Counted from the stretch's first letter, positions 1 through 8,070 are shown. The stretch: 64,000 nt of DNA from Tessaracoccus rhinocerotis (GCF_007197885.1 NZ_VKKG01000002.1:372001-436000), one strand, 5' to 3'. Translations and numbers: made by a program. Notes: generated by a model from the sequence alone, not told the origin.

Positions 1-1380
1 CGCGGCCCCGGCCAGCTGGAGGTTGGCCTCGGCGAGCGCTTCACCGAGGGTCGGGTGTGGGTGGACGACGTCGCGCACGTCCTCCGGAGTGGCCCGCCAG
101 TTGACGAGCAGGGCGCCCTCGGTGATCAGTTCCGCCACGTCGTCGCCGATGGCATGCACCCCTACGATCTCGCCCCCCTTGCGGCGGATGATGCGAACCA
201 GGCCCGGTTCCCTCTCGCCCGGTGCGCGCAGGATGAGGGCGCGACCGTTGCCGCGCAGGTGGAAATCGGCGGTCTCGACCTCCCCGACGGAGCGCGCCTG
301 CTCCGTGGTCATTCCCACCGAGGCCACCTGGGGGGAGGAGTACGTGATGCGGGCGATGTCGCGATCCTTGGGCAGGACGGGAACACCGGGGAACCTGCCC
401 TCGAGCTGCGCGATCCGCTCCGCCACGAACATGCCGTGCGCGTAGCCGCGGTGCGCCAGCTGGGGCCCCTTGACCAGGTCACCGACGGCGAACACGCCGC
501 GCTGCGAGGTGGCGAGGAACTCGTCGACGGCGACGTGGGCCCCGTCCAGGCGCAGTTCCGTCTCGGCCACCGGTGCGACGTTGGGGCGTCGCCCGACGGC
601 CACCAGCACCAGGTCCGACGACAGCGCCTCGCCGCCGACGGTGACCTCGACGCCGTCGTCCGTGGCCCGGGCGCCCTCGACGGCCGCCCCGAGCCGGAGG
701 TCGATGCCGCGCCGCCCCAGTTGCCGGGCGAGGATCTCGCTGAGGTCGGGCTCCTCCGTCGGTAGGAGGCGGGGGAGGGCCTCGACGAGGGTGACCTCGA
801 CACCGAGGTCGTTCCACATGGACGCGAACTCGACTCCGATGACGCCGCCGCCGATGACGACTGCACGTCGCGGCAGCCGCTGCAGCCGGAGTGCGTGCTC
901 GCTGGTGATGATGCGTTCCCCGTCCACCGGCAGGCCGAGCGTGACCGGCTCGGCGCCGGTTGCCACCACGATGTTGCGGGCGCGCAGGATGGAGCCGTCG
1001 AGGTCGATCCCGGGCCCGAGCTCGTCCACGACAAGGCGCCCGTCGCCGGGGACCACCTCGACGTTCCGGGAACGCAGCAGTCCCTCGAGTCCCTTGTGCA
1101 GCCCTCCGACCACCTGCTCCGCGTACTCCCGGACCCGGGCCGCGTCGACGTCGCCGCCCTGCGCGCTGATTCCGAAGGAGGGGGCGGCCGCCACCGTCCG
1201 GCGGACGTCGGCGGCGTGCAGCCAGGCCTTGGTCGGGATGCAGCCACGGTGCAGGCAGGTGCCGCCCACCGGTCCGCGGTCCACCATCACCACGCCGAGT
1301 CCCAGTTGGGCGGCGCGCAGCGCGGTGGCGTATCCGGCCGAGCCGGCTCCCAGGATGGCGACGTCGTGGCGTTCAGTCAT
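1..1380 (-). CDS. lpd: Dihydrolipoamide dehydrogenase (E3), C-terminal end cut by window edge
   Basis: FAD-dependent NAD-linked disulfide oxidoreductase that reoxidises lipoyl groups of 2-oxo-acid dehydrogenase complexes in the cytoplasm. Seen: an FAD-binding GAGSAG at residues 11-16, the redox-active CLHRGC (C42 and C47), a second Rossmann GGGVIG segment, and near the window edge HPHPTLGEALAEAN, matching the family's C-terminal His-Pro active-site region. About 460 residues lie in the window with no stop, so only a few residues should be missing. The ATG at 1380 has CAGACT 6 nt upstream, so the message may be leaderless. Mycothione reductase and related flavoproteins share the fold; the CLHRGCIPTKA context favours E3. 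Confidence 0.88.
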   Translation of the reverse strand, partial: MTERHDVAILGAGSAGYATALRAAQLGLGVVMVDRGPVGGTCLHRGCIPTKAWLHAADVRRTVAAAPSFGISAQGGDVDAARVREYAEQVVGGLHKGLEGLLRSRNVEVVPGDGRLVVDELGPGIDLDGSILRARNIVVATGAEPVTLGLPVDGERIITSEHALRLQRLPRRAVVIGGGVIGVEFASMWNDLGVEVTLVEALPRLLPTEEPDLSEILARQLGRRGIDLRLGAAVEGARATDDGVEVTVGGEALSSDLVLVAVGRRPNVAPVAETELRLDGAHVAVDEFLATSQRGVFAVGDLVKGPQLAHRGYAHGMFVAERIAQLEGRFPGVPVLPKDRDIARITYSSPQVASVGMTTEQARSVGEVETADFHLRGNGRALILRAPGEREPGLVRIIRRKGGEIVGVHAIGDDVAELITEGALLVNWRATPEDVRDVVHPHPTLGEALAEANLQLAGAA

Positions 1381-1386
1381 GGGCCC

Positions 1387-1392
1387 AGTCTG
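1387..1392 (-). promoter_or_regulatory. Candidate -10 (CAGACT) for leaderless lpd
   Basis: On the minus strand CAGACT lies 6 nt before the lpd ATG, the spacing seen at many other starts in this window. The first base departs from TANNNT, so this is one of the weaker cases. Confidence 0.3.
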
Positions 1393-1485
1393 GCACGCGG
1401 TGCAGTCGTGGTGCCTCCGGTGACCTCCTGCCGTACTAGGATGCCCGGGCAGCGCCCTGCGTGGATGCGGATGGAGTTGATCGCC

Positions 1486-2367
1486 GTGAAGTCGTTCGTC
1501 GGAAGGCCGACTGTGCTGGCTCTCGTCACGGTCCTCGCCGCCTCGGCGTCCTTCGTGGGGGCCGTGCAGGTGGCCACCGCGGCCCCCGTGGTGGTCGAGC
1601 TCGCCGCCACGGAGATCCTGCCGGGCGGCGAGACCAGCATGACCATCAGTGGCTGTTCCGTCGGGGCCGAGCTGGTGGTCTTCGACGGCTCCGAGCAGGA
1701 GGGCCGCAGCATCGTCGTCGCCGACGAGACCCTCCCGATGACCGTGCCCGTCTTCCACGACTCCTTCCCGCTGGCTGCCGGAGGCCGGGGCGTCACGGTG
1801 CAGGTGGGTGCGGACTGCCTGCCGGCGGCGGGGTCGCAGGAGGCTCCGACGCAGTCCCGCCAGAACGTCTACGTCTACGGCAGCTGGCTCACCGCCGAGC
1901 CCGAGGAGTTCACCGTCGGCTCCCCGGTGACCTTCACGGCCGGGGACTTCCCCGCAAGCAGCCTGGTCTCGGTCGAGCTCTATGCCGCGGGGGGAGCCGA
2001 GCTCCTGTTCACCTCCCCGCTCGGGACCGCCCGCGAGGACCGCAGCGTCAGCGGGGTGGTCACCTTCCCCGCGGAACTGGAGTGCGGCACCTACGCGCTG
2101 GACGTGGTCTCGGGCGACTTGTTCGTCGCGGCCGAGCTCTACATCTGCGAGGAACCCGAGCCGACCCCGACCCCGACCCCGACGCCCAGCCCGAGCCCCA
2201 CGCCGACGCCGTCGGCCACGTCAGCGGCGACCTCGACCCCGGCAGCGGCTCCGGAGCCCAGCACCAGCCCGACCCGCACCGCCACGGCCACGCCGTCGGC
2301 CACCTCTGCGGCGACGCCGGCCGGTCAGCGACGTGCAATGCCGGGCCTTCCGCGCACCGGCAACTGA
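1486..2367 (+). CDS. Secreted protein with Pro/Thr/Ser-rich tail ending in a bare LPRTG motif
   Basis: The GTG start at 1486 is preceded by GGAG with 9-nt spacing and gives a basic n-region, a hydrophobic core and an Ala-rich signal-peptide cleavage region (about residues 1-33). A TAGGAT hexamer at 1437-1442 could be its -10. ATG codons at 1441, 1465 and 1471 are in frame but would add a poor N-terminal extension. The middle (about residues 35-225) looks like a beta-rich extracellular domain with a few Cys. About residues 225-285 are PTPTPSPTP-type linker. The last residues are GLPRTGN followed by the stop. LPxTG is the class A sortase motif, but the membrane segment and positive tail that normally follow are absent, and neither alternative frame downstream supplies them. 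Function is not recognised. Confidence 0.7.
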   Translation: MKSFVGRPTVLALVTVLAASASFVGAVQVATAAPVVVELAATEILPGGETSMTISGCSVGAELVVFDGSEQEGRSIVVADETLPMTVPVFHDSFPLAAGGRGVTVQVGADCLPAAGSQEAPTQSRQNVYVYGSWLTAEPEEFTVGSPVTFTAGDFPASSLVSVELYAAGGAELLFTSPLGTAREDRSVSGVVTFPAELECGTYALDVVSGDLFVAAELYICEEPEPTPTPTPTPSPSPTPTPSATSAATSTPAAAPEPSTSPTRTATATPSATSAATPAGQRRAMPGLPRTGN

Positions 2368-2376
2368 CCAGACGGG

Positions 2377-2382
2377 CATACT
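2377..2382 (+). promoter_or_regulatory. Candidate -10 (CATACT), leaderless
   Basis: CATACT ends 6 nt before the GTG at 2389. It overlaps the end of the upstream transcription unit. The same hexamer and spacing precede guaB1 on the minus strand. Confidence 0.35.
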
Positions 2383-2388
2383 GGCTGC

Positions 2389-2727
2389 GTGGGATGGTTC
2401 AGACGACGCAAACAGCAGGCACAGGCCGATCGGGAGTCCCGCGAGGTCCCCGACGGCCTGCGTGAGCACCTGTCCCAGTTCGTGAGGAGCCGCCGCGGCG
2501 TCGAGGCGTGGCTCGAGCAGCCCACCAGTTTCAACAAGCCGTCCATCCTGCTGGTGGCCGCCGACGGCGAGTCCACCCGACGGGCCATCCCGTCGGTGGA
2601 CTACGGCTACGAGTTCGCCGCGGACCACGACCTCCCGGCCTACGACGCGGGAGTCGTGCCGTACCCGCAGCGCATGCGCGACTACGGCGCGGACAAGCGC
2701 CGCGCCGCACGTCGCATCGTCTACTGA
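2389..2727 (+). CDS. Conserved hypothetical protein, 112 aa
   Basis: Small soluble protein with a basic N-terminus (GWFRRRKQQ), a helical middle and a C-terminal half containing the segments ILLVAADGE and VPYPQRMRDY. No signal peptide or membrane segment and no catalytic motif I recognise. The GTG start sits 6 nt after CATACT and is probably leaderless. The 3' end overlaps convergent pepA by 7 nt (ctactga), so both stop codons fall in the same stretch. It resembles short uncharacterised actinobacterial proteins, but I cannot name a family. Confidence 0.6.
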   Translation: MGWFRRRKQQAQADRESREVPDGLREHLSQFVRSRRGVEAWLEQPTSFNKPSILLVAADGESTRRAIPSVDYGYEFAADHDLPAYDAGVVPYPQRMRDYGADKRRAARRIVY

Positions 2728-4220
2728 GCCGCCAGCTGGGTGGCCAGCGCCACCAGCGTGCGCACCGCGACACCCGTGCCACCCTTGGGTGTGTATCCGT
2801 GGGGGGCGTCCTCGTTGTTCGCCGGCCCCGCGATGTCGAGGTGGGCCCAGGTCACGCCGTCGGGCACGAACCGCTGCAGGAAGGCCGCGGCGTGCAGCGC
2901 ACCGCCCCAGCGGTTCTTTCCCCCGGAACGGAAGTCGGCGATGTCCGACTTCAACTGCTCTCGCACGTCGTCGGTGATGGGCAGCTGCCAGAACTCCTCG
3001 CCGGCCGCCTCGGCCGCGTCCAGGACCCGGTCAGCGGTTTCGTCGTCGGAGGCCATCAACCCAGCGATCCGCATGCCCAGCGCCACCATGCACGCGCCGG
3101 TGAGGGTTGCGACGTCGACGATCATGTCGGGCTGGTCGAGTGCGGCCCGGCCGATGGCGTCGGCCATCACCAGCCGGCCCTCGGCGTCGGTGTTGTAGTT
3201 CTCCACGGTCTGGCCGTCGAACATCGTCAGGACGTCGCCGGAGCGGTAGGCGGACCCCGACGGCATGTTCTCCGCCATCGCCGCGTAGCCAGTGACCTTG
3301 ATCCTCAGCCCCAGCGCCGCGATCGCCTTGACCGCCGAGATGACGGCGGCCGCACCCGACATGTCGAACTTCATGCCGGCCATGCCGCCTGCGGGCTTGA
3401 TGTCGAGGCCGCCGGAGTCGAAGGTGATGCCCTTGCCCACCAGCGCCAGGTGGAACTTCGCGCCACGGGGGGAGTACTGCATCCGCACCAGCCTCGGCTT
3501 GCGGCTCGAGCCGCCACCCACCGCGAGGATGCCACCGTAGCCGCCCTTCTCCAGGGCCTTCTCGTCCAGCACCTCGACGGTGACGCGCTCGTCCCTGAAC
3601 GCCGTGCGGGCCTGCTCCGCGAAGGTCTCGGGGTACAGGACGTTCGGGGGGAGGTTCACCCAGTCGCGGGCGCGGTAGACCGCCTCCGAGACCACGGTGG
3701 CCGTGGAGATGGCCTGCTTGAGAGGGCCGGAGGAGGCGGCAACGAGGGTGATCGCCTCGACGGCTGCCTGCTGTTCGGACCTGCTGACCCGGGGCGCGGA
3801 GTAGGCGCCGAGCGCCGAGCCCTCAGCCGCAGCCTGGACCAGTTCCGGGTCCGCCAGCTCGAGGGAGACCGCCACGGAGAGCTGCTTGGCGCCGCTCAGG
3901 CCGGCGACGGTTCGGAGAGCGCAACCGGTGGCGCGGCGCAGCCGGTCCGGGGTGACGTCCACGTCACCCAGGCCCACCACGACGACCCGCCTCGGGCACG
4001 GGGGAAGCACGACGGTGCTGCCGAGCTTGGTGGTGGCGCCCAGCGAGAGGGCGAGGTCGAGCAGCTTCTCCGACAGCGCCTTGCGGGCGGCCCGCTCCAA
4101 CTCGGGCGTGGCGCCGACGAGTGTGGGCCTGCCGGAGGTCTCGGCGAGGCCGAGCACGACGACGTCGGCCGATGCCTCGATGGTGGCGGACAGTTTCAGG
4201 TCAGGCAGAGTTCGAGTCAC
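2721..4220 (-). CDS. pepA: Leucyl aminopeptidase (M17)
   Basis: Cytosolic two-metal exopeptidase that removes N-terminal residues. Seen: the metal-binding signature NTDAEGR at about residues 343-349 and the upstream GKGITFDSGG at about 263-272 carrying the conserved Lys and Asp. At 499 aa it is the normal M17 length with the usual N-terminal macro-like domain. I chose the GTG at 4220 because TAGGCT (4228-4233) lies exactly 7 nt upstream; an in-frame GTG at 4238 would add six residues and would contain that hexamer. It is divergent from the small membrane gene at 4277. Confidence 0.93.
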   Translation of the reverse strand: MTRTLPDLKLSATIEASADVVVLGLAETSGRPTLVGATPELERAARKALSEKLLDLALSLGATTKLGSTVVLPPCPRRVVVVGLGDVDVTPDRLRRATGCALRTVAGLSGAKQLSVAVSLELADPELVQAAAEGSALGAYSAPRVSRSEQQAAVEAITLVAASSGPLKQAISTATVVSEAVYRARDWVNLPPNVLYPETFAEQARTAFRDERVTVEVLDEKALEKGGYGGILAVGGGSSRKPRLVRMQYSPRGAKFHLALVGKGITFDSGGLDIKPAGGMAGMKFDMSGAAAVISAVKAIAALGLRIKVTGYAAMAENMPSGSAYRSGDVLTMFDGQTVENYNTDAEGRLVMADAIGRAALDQPDMIVDVATLTGACMVALGMRIAGLMASDDETADRVLDAAEAAGEEFWQLPITDDVREQLKSDIADFRSGGKNRWGGALHAAAFLQRFVPDGVTWAHLDIAGPANNEDAPHGYTPKGGTGVAVRTLVALATQLAAQ

Positions 4221-4227
4221 GTCGGCC

Positions 4228-4233
4228 AGCCTA
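4228..4233 (-). promoter_or_regulatory. Leaderless -10 (TAGGCT) of pepA
   Basis: TAGGCT on the minus strand is followed by 7 nt and then the GTG at 4220, the leaderless geometry that recurs in this window. It decides between two possible pepA starts. Confidence 0.5.
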
Positions 4234-4262
4234 CTCACTGGCCCGGCGCAGGGTGGGGCGGG

Positions 4263-4268
4263 TAGCCT
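4263..4268 (+). promoter_or_regulatory. Candidate -10 (TAGCCT) of the small membrane gene
   Basis: TAGCCT lies 8 nt before the GTG at 4277 and 11 nt before the ATG at 4280. It forms a divergent promoter pair with that of pepA, with -10 elements only about 30 nt apart. Confidence 0.4.
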
Positions 4269-4276
4269 TGCTCGAC

Positions 4277-4612
4277 GTGATGAGACGTCTTGGCCTGTGG
4301 GCCTTCGTGGTGGCAGGCCTGGCGCTGGTGGCGTGGGGAGTGGCCACCGTGGTCGCCCCGTCGGCGAGTTGCCGCGGCGTCGAGATGCATCCCGGTGACA
4401 CCTGCTCCTACTACGCCCGGGACGACACCAGCACCGAGCGCCTCCAGACCTACGACCAGCGCATCGCTGCCGCGCGCGAGCAGGGCCCGACCGTCATCGT
4501 CGTGGGTGCTCTCGCCGCGGCGTTCGGAGTGTTCGTGGCGCTGCGCCCCGCTGCCGGGGCCGCGCGTGAGGTGCCGGCGGAGGCTCAGTCGTCCAGCGAC
4601 ATCGGCCCGTAG
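4277..4612 (+). CDS. Small two-span membrane protein with a CRGVEMHPGDTC segment
   Basis: 111 aa from the GTG at 4277; the ATG at 4280 is the next codon and equally possible. Two hydrophobic segments (about residues 6-26 and 75-92) flank a roughly 45-residue loop with two Cys in CRGVEMHPGDTC, then a polar tail. The loop would lie outside the membrane if the basic N-terminus is inside, and the two Cys could form a disulfide. It resembles uncharacterised membrane proteins of actinobacteria. The 3' end overlaps the convergent 68-aa gene by 28 nt. Confidence 0.65.
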   Translation: MMRRLGLWAFVVAGLALVAWGVATVVAPSASCRGVEMHPGDTCSYYARDDTSTERLQTYDQRIAAAREQGPTVIVVGALAAAFGVFVALRPAAGAAREVPAEAQSSSDIGP

Positions 4613-4791
4613 ACGAGCCGGTCCTCCTCGAACAGGCTGACGTCGGCGACGCCGTGGCCCTGCAGGTCGGTGTGGAACAGGCCGAGCCACTCCTCGGCCC
4701 GGGCCTGGTCCTCGAACTTCGGCAGCAGCCCGCCGGCCGCGAGATCCGCGACGTCGTAGTCGCCCGAGATCGGCTCCCAGCGGTAGCTCAT
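4585..4791 (-). CDS. Small conserved hypothetical protein, 68 aa
   Basis: A short acidic soluble protein with segments such as WEPISGDYDVADL and RAEEWLGLF. It starts with ATG inside an ATGA overlap with the stop of the DUF3043 gene, so it is translationally coupled as the second cistron. There is no signal peptide or recognisable motif. Its 3' end runs 28 nt into the convergent membrane gene. Confidence 0.6.
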   Translation of the reverse strand: MSYRWEPISGDYDVADLAAGGLLPKFEDQARAEEWLGLFHTDLQGHGVADVSLFEEDRLVYGPMSLDD

Positions 4792-5444
4792 TCGAATCCG
4801 CCGCGGGGGATGGTCGGGGTGGGGCGGCGGAATCGGCGAATCATCAGCGCCCGGTTGAACATGTACATCAGCAGGCCGCGCTTCGGCGTGCCCGGGAGTC
4901 GCTCGTCCAGGATCTTCTTGAAGCTGCGCCACATGAAGAAGGTGTTGATCACCGCGGCACCCATCAGGACCCACAGGCCGAGGGCGATGGAGGAGCTCAG
5001 GGCAAGGTTGCTGGTGGTGAACATGACGGCAGCCATGATCACGATCATCGCGGGCAGCATGAACTCGTTGATGGTCCAGCGGGAGTCGACGAAGTTGCGC
5101 AGCAGGACCCGCTCAGGGGAGCGCTCCTGCCGGTCGAACGCCTCGGCCTGCGACTCGGCCCTGGCGGCCCTGTCCTTCTTGCGTTGCTCCTTGGGGGTCA
5201 GAGTGGGGTGAAGCCGCTCCATCCGCTCGGCCTCGGCCTGCTTGCGCGTGCGGGTGGGGGCTGCCTTCTTCTGCGGCTGCCGGGGGACGACGATCTTCTC
5301 GGGGCCGGCACCGGCACCCGCGGCGGGGGCATCGGCCCGCTCCGGCTCCTGCACCGGCTCTGTCCTCGGGGTCAGCGAGACCCGGTCCAGCCGCTTCGTG
5401 CTGGAAGTCTTGTCGGTGCGCTCATAAGGGCGGAACAGTCCCAC
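4788..5444 (-). CDS. DUF3043 membrane protein
   Basis: 218 aa. The GTG at 5444 is chosen because GGAGG lies 10 nt upstream; the frame is open further but has no better site. A long charged, Pro/Ala-rich cytoplasmic region (about residues 1-120, with KEQRKKDRAAR) is followed by two membrane spans (about 130-150 and 158-178) and a basic tail with TPKRGLLMYMFNRALMIRRFR. This layout is typical of the actinobacterial DUF3043 family, whose function is unknown. It overlaps the next small gene by ATGA and is divergent from pspA. Confidence 0.8.
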   Translation of the reverse strand: MGLFRPYERTDKTSSTKRLDRVSLTPRTEPVQEPERADAPAAGAGAGPEKIVVPRQPQKKAAPTRTRKQAEAERMERLHPTLTPKEQRKKDRAARAESQAEAFDRQERSPERVLLRNFVDSRWTINEFMLPAMIVIMAAVMFTTSNLALSSSIALGLWVLMGAAVINTFFMWRSFKKILDERLPGTPKRGLLMYMFNRALMIRRFRRPTPTIPRGGFE

Positions 5445-5475
5445 GATGAATTTTCCTCCGGTCCGTGAAAGGCAC

Positions 5476-5481
5476 AGTCTA
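5476..5481 (-). promoter_or_regulatory. Candidate -10 (TAGACT) of the DUF3043 operon
   Basis: TAGACT on the minus strand, about 31 nt before the GTG at 5444, which also has a Shine-Dalgarno site. I see no good -35. Confidence 0.35.
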
Positions 5482-5510
5482 GTTGACCGAACCCGGGTCG
5501 AATCAGGGTT

Positions 5511-5527
5511 GCACCCCTCGCGGGTGC
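5511..5527. promoter_or_regulatory. Inverted repeat in the divergent DUF3043/pspA spacer
   Basis: GCACCC, 5 nt, GGGTGC. It sits about 14 nt upstream of the likely pspA -10 (TAGCGT, 5541-5546), where a -35 would be expected. It could be an operator or simply a chance GC-rich palindrome. Confidence 0.35.
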
Positions 5528-5575
5528 GCTGTGCAGCGGGTAGCGTTGTCCGCACACCGCTCTGGAAGGAAAACT

Positions 5576-6391
5576 GTGGCAGGCATCTTTGAACGAATCG
5601 CCTTGATGTTCAAGACCAAGACGAACAAGGTACTTGACAAGTACGAGGACCCGAGGGAAACCCTGGACTACTCCTACCAGCGCCAGCTCGACCTGCTGCA
5701 GAACGTGCGCCGCGGCGTCGCGGACGTGGCCACCAGCCGAAAGCGCGTCGAGCTGCAGGCGCAGAAGATGAACCAGGAAGTCGAAAAGCTCACAGTGCAG
5801 GCCCAGCGTGCGCTTGAGGCCAACCGTGAGGACCTCGCCCGTGAGGCACTGACCCGCAAGAGCGGCCTCCAGACCCAGCTCGCGGACCTGCAGACGCAGC
5901 ACTCCGCGCTCCAGGGCGAGGAGGAGAAGCTCGTCCGGGCCAGTTCCCGCCTCCAGGCGAAGGTCGATGCGTTCCGCACCCGCAAGGAGACGATCAAGGC
6001 CACCTACTCCGCCGCGGAGGCGCAGACGCGGATCAACGAGGCCTTCACCGGCATCTCGGAGGAGATGGGCGACGTCGGGCTCGCCATCCAGCGGGCCGAG
6101 GACAAGACCCTGCAGCTGCAGGCGCGTGCCTCGGCCGTTGACGAGTTGCTGGCCTCCGGCGCCCTCGAGGACCCCACCGGCAGCACGCGTGACGACATCA
6201 CCCGCGAACTGGACGCGCTCGCCTCGGACGCCACCGTCGAGAACGAGCTCGCGGCCATGAAGGCCCAGCTCACCGGCGGCCCCGACCCCCGCGCCCAGAT
6301 CGACGCACCGTCGGCGCAGGCGACGCCGGGACGGGCCCCCCAGGGCCAGCAGGGCCACCCGCAGGCGGGACCGGCGGAGGGCCAGGCATGA
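5576..6391 (+). CDS. pspA: PspA/IM30 family membrane-stress protein
   Basis: 271 aa from a GTG preceded by GGAAGGA. The protein is an almost continuous set of amphipathic and coiled-coil helices: an N-terminal amphipathic helix (AGIFERIALMFKTKTNK), a conserved YEDPRETLDYSYQRQ segment, then long charged helices to about residue 225. This is the PspA/Vipp1 ESCRT-III-like architecture that binds and protects stressed inner membrane. A Pro/Ala/Gln-rich tail of about 45 residues is an actinobacterial extension. It overlaps pspAA by ATGA, so the two are co-translated. Confidence 0.88.
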   Translation: MAGIFERIALMFKTKTNKVLDKYEDPRETLDYSYQRQLDLLQNVRRGVADVATSRKRVELQAQKMNQEVEKLTVQAQRALEANREDLAREALTRKSGLQTQLADLQTQHSALQGEEEKLVRASSRLQAKVDAFRTRKETIKATYSAAEAQTRINEAFTGISEEMGDVGLAIQRAEDKTLQLQARASAVDELLASGALEDPTGSTRDDITRELDALASDATVENELAAMKAQLTGGPDPRAQIDAPSAQATPGRAPQGQQGHPQAGPAEGQA

Positions 6392-6756
6392 TCGTCAGGA
6401 TTCTGGGCCGCGGGCAGTGGGTGATGGAACCGGAGCAGTTGATCGCCCTCAACGAGATCGACGCCGCGGTGGAAAAGGCCGTGGCAGACGGTGATGCCGT
6501 GGCGCTCAAGGCGGCGCTCGAGGAACTGGTCGAAGGCGTGCACGCCCACGGCGTCGAGGTGCCGGATGAGGTGCTCGCCGAGTCGGACCTGGTCCTGCCA
6601 GACGTGGATTCCACCGTCGAGGAGGTCCGCGCCCTGCTGGACAGCCAGTCGGAGTACTACGGGCTGATTCCCGACGCGGAGAACTTCGAGGGCGAGGCGG
6701 ACGTCGTGCGTGCCGAGGGCGTCGAGCCCGGCACCGCCGAAGAGCCCAGCCCTTGA
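6388..6756 (+). CDS. pspAA: PspA-associated protein PspAA
   Basis: 122 aa, directly coupled to pspA by an ATGA overlap. The protein begins MIVRILGRGQW and continues as an acidic mixed alpha/beta protein (segments ALNEIDAAVEKAV, VPDEVLAESDLVLPD), as in PspAA, the small partner encoded after pspA in actinobacteria and archaea. The last 20 residues are acidic and low complexity. Its function is only known by association with PspA. Confidence 0.78.
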   Translation: MIVRILGRGQWVMEPEQLIALNEIDAAVEKAVADGDAVALKAALEELVEGVHAHGVEVPDEVLAESDLVLPDVDSTVEEVRALLDSQSEYYGLIPDAENFEGEADVVRAEGVEPGTAEEPSP

Positions 6757-7637
6757 GAGTCCTCGTAGCATCCGACGCCATGGCGGGCCTCGGTCCGAGG
6801 TCCGCCTCGGAGGTCATCGCAACCGCCTTCGCCGAGCAGGGTGCCCAGGTCGCCGTCATTCCTCTCGGGAGTGGCGGCGACGCCCTTGCCGACGCGCTCT
6901 CGACCATCGACTCGGCCGCCGAGCTCGTCGTCGCATCCGACATGGACGCGCTGCTGGGATCCCTCGTGGCGGGGGAGAGCCCGCTCTACCTGGACCTGAC
7001 CGGGCTGGCGCCCGTGCCGCTGGCGGAACTCGTGGCCGCGGCGACCCCTGAAGTGGTCGGGAGGCTGCGACGCGAAATCGGTGGGCGCCCCGTCGCGGCC
7101 GTCGTGCCCGACGACGGCGCGGACGCACCCCTCACGGGACTCTCCGGGATGCTCGCCGAACTGGGCCGCCGTCGCGGCGCCGAACTGTCCGAGACCATCT
7201 CCGAGGACACCCGCGCGGAGAAGTGGGCTGCCGCCATCGGGACGGACCCGCTCGCACCGGGAGCCGGAGCGCTCGGTGGGCTGGGAGCCATGGTCCAGGC
7301 CCTCGGCGGCACCGTGACCTCCGGCCTGGAGCTGTGTCTGTCGGCCTACCGGGCACCCGAGGTGATGGCCAGGGCCGACGTCGTCGTGACCGGCACCGCG
7401 CAACTGGACTTCCACGCAGTCGGCGGACCCGTGGTCAAGCGCCTGGCACAACTGGCCGAGGGTGCGCTGCGCCCCATCGTGGTCATCGCCGGACGAACGT
7501 TCGTGTCCGCTCGCGAGCTCAGGCTCGCGGGGATCGAGGCCGCTTACGCGGTGCTGCCGGGTGCCGGGGACGACGTGCCCTCCGTGGAGCAGCTCGCCGC
7601 CGCCGCGCAGCAGGTGGCCACCACTTGGCGTTGGTGA
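6753..7637 (+). CDS. Divergent, short glycerate kinase-like protein
   Basis: 294 aa. The TTG start overlaps the pspAA stop (TTGA), making a three-gene coupled operon. The N-terminus RVLVASDAMAGLGPRSASEVI resembles the glycerate kinase start (ASDSFKG-type followed by a helix), and GTAQLDFHAVGGPVVKRLAQLA matches the late family region that normally reads GEGxxDxQTxxGKxxxGVA. Glycerate 2-kinases are usually about 370-380 aa, so this copy is about 80 residues short, and the signature residues are partly replaced (T for E, H for T). Catalysis is doubtful; a structural or regulatory role next to pspA is possible. Confidence 0.65.
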   Translation: MRVLVASDAMAGLGPRSASEVIATAFAEQGAQVAVIPLGSGGDALADALSTIDSAAELVVASDMDALLGSLVAGESPLYLDLTGLAPVPLAELVAAATPEVVGRLRREIGGRPVAAVVPDDGADAPLTGLSGMLAELGRRRGAELSETISEDTRAEKWAAAIGTDPLAPGAGALGGLGAMVQALGGTVTSGLELCLSAYRAPEVMARADVVVTGTAQLDFHAVGGPVVKRLAQLAEGALRPIVVIAGRTFVSARELRLAGIEAAYAVLPGAGDDVPSVEQLAAAAQQVATTWRW

Positions 7638-7652
7638 CGCACCCGAGACCAG

Positions 7653-7681
7653 GGTTGCGTTTCCGATTGTGGGCGTACACT
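7653..7681 (+). promoter_or_regulatory. Candidate promoter of erpA
   Basis: TACACT (7676-7681) is a reasonable -10, with a weak GGTTGC at 7653-7658 and a 17-nt spacer. Transcription would start about 35 nt before the GTG, leaving room for the GGGAG site. Confidence 0.35.
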
Positions 7682-7722
7682 GTGGAGTCGTACCCGCTTC
7701 AACTTCTCTCCCGGGAGCAAAC

Positions 7723-8070
7723 GTGACAGACACCCAGACCGAAATCTCCGGCATCGTCCTCACCGACGTCGCCGTCAGCAAGATCCGCTCACTCCTGGAG
7801 GGTGAGGGCCGCGACGACCTGAGCCTGCGCATCGCGGTGCAGCCCGGTGGCTGCTCCGGGCTCCGGTACCAGCTGTACTTCGACGACCGCTCGCTCGACG
7901 GCGACGTGGCGAAGGACTACGACGGCGTCAAGGTCGTCACGGACAAGATGAGCGCTCCCTACCTCGGCGGCGCGAGCATCGACTTCGTCGACACGATCGA
8001 GAAGCAGGGCTTCACCATCGACAACCCGAACGCGACCGGTTCCTGCGCCTGTGGAGACTCCTTCCACTGA
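7723..8070 (+). CDS. erpA: Iron-sulfur cluster insertion protein ErpA (HesB/IscA family)
   Basis: 115-aa A-type Fe-S carrier that hands clusters to apo-enzymes. The three conserved Cys ligands are present: C44 in PGGCSGLRY and C108/C110 in the C-terminal SCACGDSF. Start GTG at 7723 with GGGAG 6 nt upstream. It stands alone between the psp operon and the cytochrome oxidase genes and ends at a strong terminator. In many actinobacteria it adjoins ctaC, which fits a role in supplying respiratory Fe-S proteins. Confidence 0.92.
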   Translation: MTDTQTEISGIVLTDVAVSKIRSLLEGEGRDDLSLRIAVQPGGCSGLRYQLYFDDRSLDGDVAKDYDGVKVVTDKMSAPYLGGASIDFVDTIEKQGFTIDNPNATGSCACGDSFH

